Shown in pieces: positions 14,169-17,577 of a stretch of 17,577 bases of DNA. The notes below the pieces were generated by a model. That model made no database searches. It worked only from the letters and a program-made list of their open reading frames with translations, and was not told the origin of the DNA. The translations under genes were made by a program, and so were the position numbers. Location of the stretch: NCBI GenBank assembly GCA_964631965.1, contig CAZWAR010000066.1:1-17577 (forward strand), written 5' to 3'. The stretch's first letter is position 1. Each line of letters begins with the position of its first letter. The DNA is from CAIQPS01 sp964631965. GTDB taxonomy: Bacteria; Actinomycetota; Thermoleophilia; RBG-16-64-13.

Positions 14169-14966
14169 CTAGCTCAGCCGCCCGCCCTGTCCCTCCTCGT
14201 CCCGCGGTGGCATGGCGTCGTCTGCTGCCTGGACCCCCTCGTTGCGCGCCAACACCGACCCGGTGTGGGCCGCTGCCAGCGGCTCCGGCACCCGATGTCT
14301 GCCGGTTGACCAGGCGAGCGCCATTGCGATGGCGCTGGGGAGGTCCACCAAGTGTCCCGGCGAGACGTACACCGGGTTCGAACGTGCCTTCAGCCGGATC
14401 GACGCTCCCTGGGCGCCCCACTCCTTCGTGAGCACGTAGTAGTCGCCGCGCTTGGGGCCCGGGTGGTGGTCGATGGCGTGGAACGGCGTCTTCGGAATCC
14501 CCACTGTGGGGACGCCGAGCAGCACTCCCACGTGCGAGGCCAGTCCCAATGCCCGTTCGTGCACCACACCGTGGCCGTCGAGGAACACCACGTCGGGAGC
14601 CACCGCCAGAGACTGCAGCGCCTGCACCGTCAGCCGCCCCTCTCGAAACGCCAGATATCCGGAAGAATAGGGGCGGTCCGGCGTTCCGGCGACAATCGCG
14701 CTCGCAACCACGTCCCAGCGTCGGTCCATCGTCACCGCCACCGCCCACGCCCGGGTGCCGTCCCTGCTATAGGCTACGTCCACGCCGGCCGCGAACCGGG
14801 GAGCCCCGGGTCCCTCGACGGGAAGCGGCCGCAGCACCACGTGCCGGGCAAGCCGTATCTGGATGTCGGCCGCTTCCTCCCAGGTCACACGCCAGTCGTG
14901 GGCCGGCGCCCCTCCGGGAGCCTGCGTCACGGCCCGCCGGCCGATGAACCGGCCTCGAGCACCCAC
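14169..14966 (-). CDS. nfi: Endonuclease V
   Basis: Repair enzyme that cuts the second phosphodiester 3' of deoxyinosine and other deaminated bases. Family motifs are in order: FAAGVDVAY (Asp63), PYSSGYLAFREG (Tyr100, Glu109), DVVFLDGHGVVHERALGLASHVGVLLGVPTVGIPKTPF (Asp130), then VSPGHLVDLPSAIAMAL (His205, Asp208) and RVPEPLAAAH. All metal ligands expected from E. coli and Thermotoga EndoV are present. The start is uncertain: GTG 14966 has GGAG upstream and gives 265 residues; GTG 14930 or 14888 would give 253 or 239, nearer the usual 220-230. The ATG overlapping the VOC stop is out of frame. About 30 residues after LAAAHTGS form a polar extension. It is probably co-transcribed with the VOC gene. 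Confidence 0.93.
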   Translation of the reverse strand: MGARGRFIGRRAVTQAPGGAPAHDWRVTWEEAADIQIRLARHVVLRPLPVEGPGAPRFAAGVDVAYSRDGTRAWAVAVTMDRRWDVVASAIVAGTPDRPYSSGYLAFREGRLTVQALQSLAVAPDVVFLDGHGVVHERALGLASHVGVLLGVPTVGIPKTPFHAIDHHPGPKRGDYYVLTKEWGAQGASIRLKARSNPVYVSPGHLVDLPSAIAMALAWSTGRHRVPEPLAAAHTGSVLARNEGVQAADDAMPPRDEEGQGGRLS

Positions 14967-14985
14967 GGCCCGCTCCGTCCAGCCA

Positions 14986-15387
14986 TCACTCGAGCAAAAG
15001 CTGCCACGACACCCCGAACCGGTCCTCCACCCAGCAGTACTTCCTGGCGAACGGGTAGGTGTCGAGCGGCATGTGGAACATACCGTTCTCTCCCAACGCC
15101 GCCGCAAGGCGGTCGATCTCCGCTTCGTCGGCGCACGTGACGAAGAACGAGATGGCCGGCGTGAACTCGTAGGCCTGTTGACCAGCGTTGTCCATGGCGA
15201 TGAAACGCTGGCCCTTCAGCCGGAATTCCGCATGGACCACCTGACCCTCGGGCCCAGCGTACCTGTCGCCGTAGCGCTCCAGCCTATCCACTCGCGAGTC
15301 GTCGAACAACTTCACGTAGAAGGCGATGGCTTCCTCCGCTTCGCCCAGGAACATCATCGTCGGGGCGATCTTCTGCATTTCGACCAT
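14986..15387 (-). CDS. VOC superfamily (PhnB/3-demethylubiquinone methyltransferase-like) protein
   Basis: 133 residues from ATG 15387 with GAGGAGG six bases upstream; a longer frame begins at 15495 but starts inside repeat DNA. The sequence QKIAPTMMFLGEAEEAIAFYVKLFDDSRV, then GQVVHAEFRLKGQRFIAMDN, AISFFVTCADEAEIDRLAAAL and the ending YCWVEDRFGVSWQLLL is the standard PhnB-like glyoxalase/dioxygenase-fold pattern. Despite old database names, these proteins are not shown to be ubiquinone methyltransferases. The family covers metal enzymes and antibiotic-binding proteins, so substrate is unknown. It lies 19 bases upstream of endonuclease V on the same strand. Confidence 0.88.
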   Translation of the reverse strand: MVEMQKIAPTMMFLGEAEEAIAFYVKLFDDSRVDRLERYGDRYAGPEGQVVHAEFRLKGQRFIAMDNAGQQAYEFTPAISFFVTCADEAEIDRLAAALGENGMFHMPLDTYPFARKYCWVEDRFGVSWQLLLE

Positions 15388-15483
15388 CGATGCCTCCTCG
15401 CCGCCCGCCGGACTCACCGTCGGCGGTGCCGGTCCCTGCCTTCTCCTGCCGTCGATCTCCCTTGACGCGGGGCACAGCGATCG

Positions 15484-15553
15484 TTCCCCGCTCACCGTCC
15501 TCCGCTCACCGTCCCCCGGTCATTGCTCCCCGTTCGTTGTTCCCCGCTCACGG
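15484..15553. repeat. Five tandem 14-bp repeats at the 3' end of the DraG-like gene
   Basis: Consecutive 14-mers begin at 15484, 15498, 15512, 15526 and 15540, with consensus close to TTCCCCGCTCACCG. Units 1 and 2 differ at two bases; units 3 and 4 are more diverged. The array straddles the stop of the ADP-ribosylglycohydrolase gene, so units 4, 5 and part of 3 encode its last residues (NRERGTTNGEQ), while units 1-2 are intergenic. Because 14 is not a multiple of 3, copy-number changes would shift the C-terminal frame. Confidence 0.75.
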
Positions 15554-16638
15554 TTCCCAGGCGCAGTTCCCACCGATACCAGACGGTCGGCCAACTCCAG
15601 CGCATCCACAGGCCAGAAAGCCTCAGGCCGTGGCTGCTTCACCCCGGGTCGCCCCCGCTCCGGGCGGCAAGCAAGAATCGCCTGGACCCACTGCTCGGGA
15701 ACCGCGCCCGCTCCGTGAACCGCTCCCAGGAGCGCTCCGGCGATAGCGGCGTTCGTGTCGGTATCGCCGCCGGACATGACTGTGTCAGATACGCCGATCT
15801 CGAGATTCGGCGCCGTCAGCATCTGCCAGAAGGCGTTCTGTAGCGCCACCAGCACCCAGCCCTGATGCGTCTGGAAGTCGACCGGCGGACCCTTCGCGGC
15901 CCCCTCCAGGCAATCGAGCACCTCCCGCCGCACCCGAGGCCCAGAGGCGTTCATATGAGCGCCCCCGGGCGAGGACGTCCCTATCCCGTCACCGTCCCGC
16001 CCGCGGGCCCACTCCATCACGTACCGATAGACGGCCTCAGCGCCCTCTCCCGTTCGGATAGAGGCCGCGATGGCCACGACGAACGTCGCGTTGGCGTCGG
16101 CACATATGGGATGGGGGTGGGTCAACGACGCATCCATCCTGGCCAACGCGGCCGAATCCGCAGCCGGCCGGTCGTAAGCGTAGATACCGAGCGGGCTCAC
16201 CCGCATCAGGGCACCATTGGCCTGACTGCCGCGATTCGCAGCCGCCCGGGCCGCCCCCGCCACCGCCGGCGGAGCATCGCCGTGCCGCGCCGCTACAAGA
16301 GCGGCGCTCAGAGCCTGCCGAGTGGTGCCCCCGATGTCGAATGGGCCGGATTCGTACCAGTACGCATACGCGCGCGCCGCCCCACCGGGATCGTAGCGCC
16401 CCGCCTTCGCGATGGAGCGCCCGAGCATGAGCGCCAGTTCCGAGTCGTCGGTGGGTTGGCCGGCGATGGTGCCCCAGGTGCCACCGTCGGCCAGCAGGCG
16501 CAGGCCCCCAGGATACCGGCGGCGGATGTCCTCGGCCGACTGGAACTCCACCAGGCTGCCGAGCGAGTCGCCGGCGAGCTGCCCGAGGAGGCAGCCGCGA
16601 GCCCGGGCGGCCAGGCCTGCCTCCACAGAGCTACTCAC
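15520..16638 (-). CDS. ADP-ribosylglycohydrolase (DraG/ARH-like)
   Basis: Predicted dinuclear Mg/Mn hydrolase that removes ADP-ribose from proteins, nucleic acids or small metabolites. 372 residues from GTG 16638, behind GGAGGAGG. Motifs: ARGCLLGQLAGDSLGSLVEF (13-32), PTDDSEL with metal ligands Thr63, Asp64 and Asp65, THPHPICADANATFVVAIAASIRTGEG in the middle, and MSGGDTDTNAAIAGALLGAVHG with Asp292 and Asp294. All canonical metal-binding positions are present. The GTG overlaps the stop of the upstream metallophosphoesterase gene by 8 bases, implying translational coupling. The last residues come from a 14-bp tandem repeat and are probably not functional. No ADP-ribosyltransferase gene is visible in the window, so the substrate is unknown. 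Confidence 0.93.
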   Translation of the reverse strand: MSSSVEAGLAARARGCLLGQLAGDSLGSLVEFQSAEDIRRRYPGGLRLLADGGTWGTIAGQPTDDSELALMLGRSIAKAGRYDPGGAARAYAYWYESGPFDIGGTTRQALSAALVAARHGDAPPAVAGAARAAANRGSQANGALMRVSPLGIYAYDRPAADSAALARMDASLTHPHPICADANATFVVAIAASIRTGEGAEAVYRYVMEWARGRDGDGIGTSSPGGAHMNASGPRVRREVLDCLEGAAKGPPVDFQTHQGWVLVALQNAFWQMLTAPNLEIGVSDTVMSGGDTDTNAAIAGALLGAVHGAGAVPEQWVQAILACRPERGRPGVKQPRPEAFWPVDALELADRLVSVGTAPGNRERGTTNGEQ

Positions 16639-17416
16639 TCGTCGCCTCCTCCGGGACCGGCCCCTCCCTGACCCGCACCCGGCCATCCTCGATGATCGCG
16701 TAGCGGAAGATGAGCGGCTCGCCCAGATCGGTCAGCCAAACGCCCGGGTCGATCATATGGAAGCCGCTCTCGGCCAATCCGGCAACAGCCGGCGTGTGAC
16801 CTGCCACCTGAGTGACTCCGGCAAGCGGACGGACGCGCGTGAACGGCGCGGGTCTGAACCAGAAAGGACCGTAGTCGCCGAAGAGATCGAGGTCCTCCGA
16901 GAGGCCGACCTCATCGGCAACGGCGGCCGACTCTATCCGGTCGTCCTCCTCGCCACCCTCGACCCACGCTCGCACGGTGGCTCGGAAGACCGTGTTCATC
17001 ATGTCGGCGAACAGGGGTAGTTCTCCCCGGCAGGATCCGCGGAACACCCGCTCGTATCGGGCGGATATACCTGCGTGCGACACCAACACCTCCTCCGCCG
17101 CCACGACCGCCTTCCAGGCGCGACCCGGGTCCCTGTCCAGCACCCTCTCCACGAGCAACGGCCGGAACCCGGGGCTATCCGCCCCCTGAGGCCAGATGGG
17201 GGTATCGAGCAGCACAGCCAGGTCGTGATTCCCGAGAAGCACTTCATTCGCATAACGTTCGATGAGGTCGAGACAGCCCTGCGCATCCCGACCCCGGTCG
17301 AGGAAATCGCCCGCGAAGACCAGCCGGTCGCGACCCGGTTCGAAGGCCCCATCTTCGAGGGCATCCCGGATGATCTCCGGATGGCCGTGGACGTCGGCTA
17401 TCACGAACGTGCGCAT
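16631..17416 (-). CDS. PPP-type metallophosphoesterase (PrpE/ApaH-like)
   Basis: 261 residues from ATG 17416. Motifs of the phosphoprotein phosphatase/diadenosine tetraphosphatase branch: MRTFVIADVHGHPE (Asp8, His10), LVFAGDFLDRGRD (GDxxDRG, 36-42), EVLLGNHDLA (62-65), VLVSHAGIS, and VAGHTPAV near the C-terminus. Relatives act as Ser/Thr or Tyr phosphatases or cleave Ap4A-like dinucleotides; the GDxxDRG and SHAG combination supports this branch over SbcD/UDG-type phosphoesterases. It begins 10 bases after the DUF429 gene stop and ends overlapping the DraG-like start, so it is the middle gene of a coupled unit. Physical coupling to an ADP-ribosylglycohydrolase suggests work on a nucleotide or ADP-ribose-derived substrate (inference). 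Confidence 0.9.
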   Translation of the reverse strand: MRTFVIADVHGHPEIIRDALEDGAFEPGRDRLVFAGDFLDRGRDAQGCLDLIERYANEVLLGNHDLAVLLDTPIWPQGADSPGFRPLLVERVLDRDPGRAWKAVVAAEEVLVSHAGISARYERVFRGSCRGELPLFADMMNTVFRATVRAWVEGGEEDDRIESAAVADEVGLSEDLDLFGDYGPFWFRPAPFTRVRPLAGVTQVAGHTPAVAGLAESGFHMIDPGVWLTDLGEPLIFRYAIIEDGRVRVREGPVPEEATSE

Positions 17417-17426
17417 GCCCGCCCGC

Positions 17427-17577
17427 CTACACCCACAGCTCCATGCGCAATCCCCGCTCATCGAGGTCGGGGTCTCCTGCCAGCCGCTCGGCCTCCCCGC
17501 GCGCGATGCGCGCGGCCGTCCAGCAGACGGCATAGGCGTCGAGCACGTCGATGCGGCCCACCCCGGCCTTGGCCGCC
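17427..17577 (-). CDS. DUF429 domain protein, C-terminal end (cut by window edge)
   Basis: The last 49 codons of a gene entering from the right edge, ending in TAG at 17427. The visible sequence GRIDVLDAYAVCWTAARIARGEAERL, then DLDERGLRMELWV, matches the C-terminus of DUF429 proteins, where a (D)DVLDA-x-x-A-x-WTA helix is followed by an RG-x-RMEI-like strand. DUF429 is an RNase H-like fold predicted to be nuclease-related, with unknown biological role. Too little is present to judge its catalytic residues. It is the first visible gene of the unit continuing through the phosphoesterase and DraG-like genes. Confidence 0.72.
   Translation of the reverse strand, partial: AAKAGVGRIDVLDAYAVCWTAARIARGEAERLAGDPDLDERGLRMELWV

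Noticed and set aside
14927..14994. ATG overlapping the VOC stop (TGATG) as the endonuclease V start
   Set aside because: That frame ends after about 20 codons and is not the endonuclease V frame.

Overview
The window is high-GC bacterial DNA, densely packed with genes and with frequent GTG/TTG starts, each supported by a GGAGG-type ribosome binding site. A class A PBP-like gene with a Thr/Pro-rich tail, an actinobacterial-looking NlpC/P60 endopeptidase with a long coiled coil, EcsC, DUF2779 and DUF429 proteins suggest an actinobacterial lineage, perhaps an uncultured one. No rRNA, tRNA or marker gene is present to settle this, so the lineage is inference. I see no CRISPR array, transposase, integrase or phage structural gene; the window looks chromosomal.

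Layout. (1) 1-2314, envelope block: on the minus strand a class A PBP reduced to its N-terminus and tail is followed by a polysaccharide deacetylase lipoprotein cut by the left edge. Diverging on the plus strand is a secreted NlpC/P60 endopeptidase behind a near-consensus promoter. (2) 2353-3815, redox/iron block: a short nitroreductase and a YgbA-type Cys-rich protein form a one-base-spaced plus-strand pair. They converge on a bacterioferritin gene, overlapping its 3' end by 20 bp. (3) 3988-5922: a two-gene minus-strand unit of a DUF2779 protein (Cas4-like PD-(D/E)XK domain plus a DEDD-type exonuclease domain) and a small DUF6941-like protein. (4) 6022-7188: a membrane-anchored protein of unknown function and a one-domain beta-sandwich protein. 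The latter has an unusually structured 5' leader (7192-7316) that can hide its Shine-Dalgarno sequence. (5) 7441-13016: sbcD-sbcC, a classical DNA-end-processing pair 7 bp apart, downstream of an MFS exporter. (6) 13091-14095: an EcsC family protein divergent from the exporter, with a palindrome in the 74-bp shared promoter region. (7) 14169-17577: a minus-strand series of DUF429 C-terminus, PPP-type metallophosphoesterase, ADP-ribosylglycohydrolase, VOC/PhnB-like protein and endonuclease V, mostly overlapping or closely spaced, with a 14-bp tandem repeat between the glycohydrolase and VOC genes.

Taken together, nucleic-acid processing is over-represented (SbcCD, endonuclease V, DUF2779, DUF429), beside envelope remodelling and iron/redox stress functions. 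The items most worth a second look are the structured leader at 7192-7316, the in-frame gutted PBP gene at 470-1048, the DUF2779/DUF6941 pair, and the overlapping phosphatase/ADP-ribosylglycohydrolase cassette. No stretch over 300 bases lacks a gene. The longest gaps are 1049-1282 (divergent promoter region) and 7189-7440 (structured leader).
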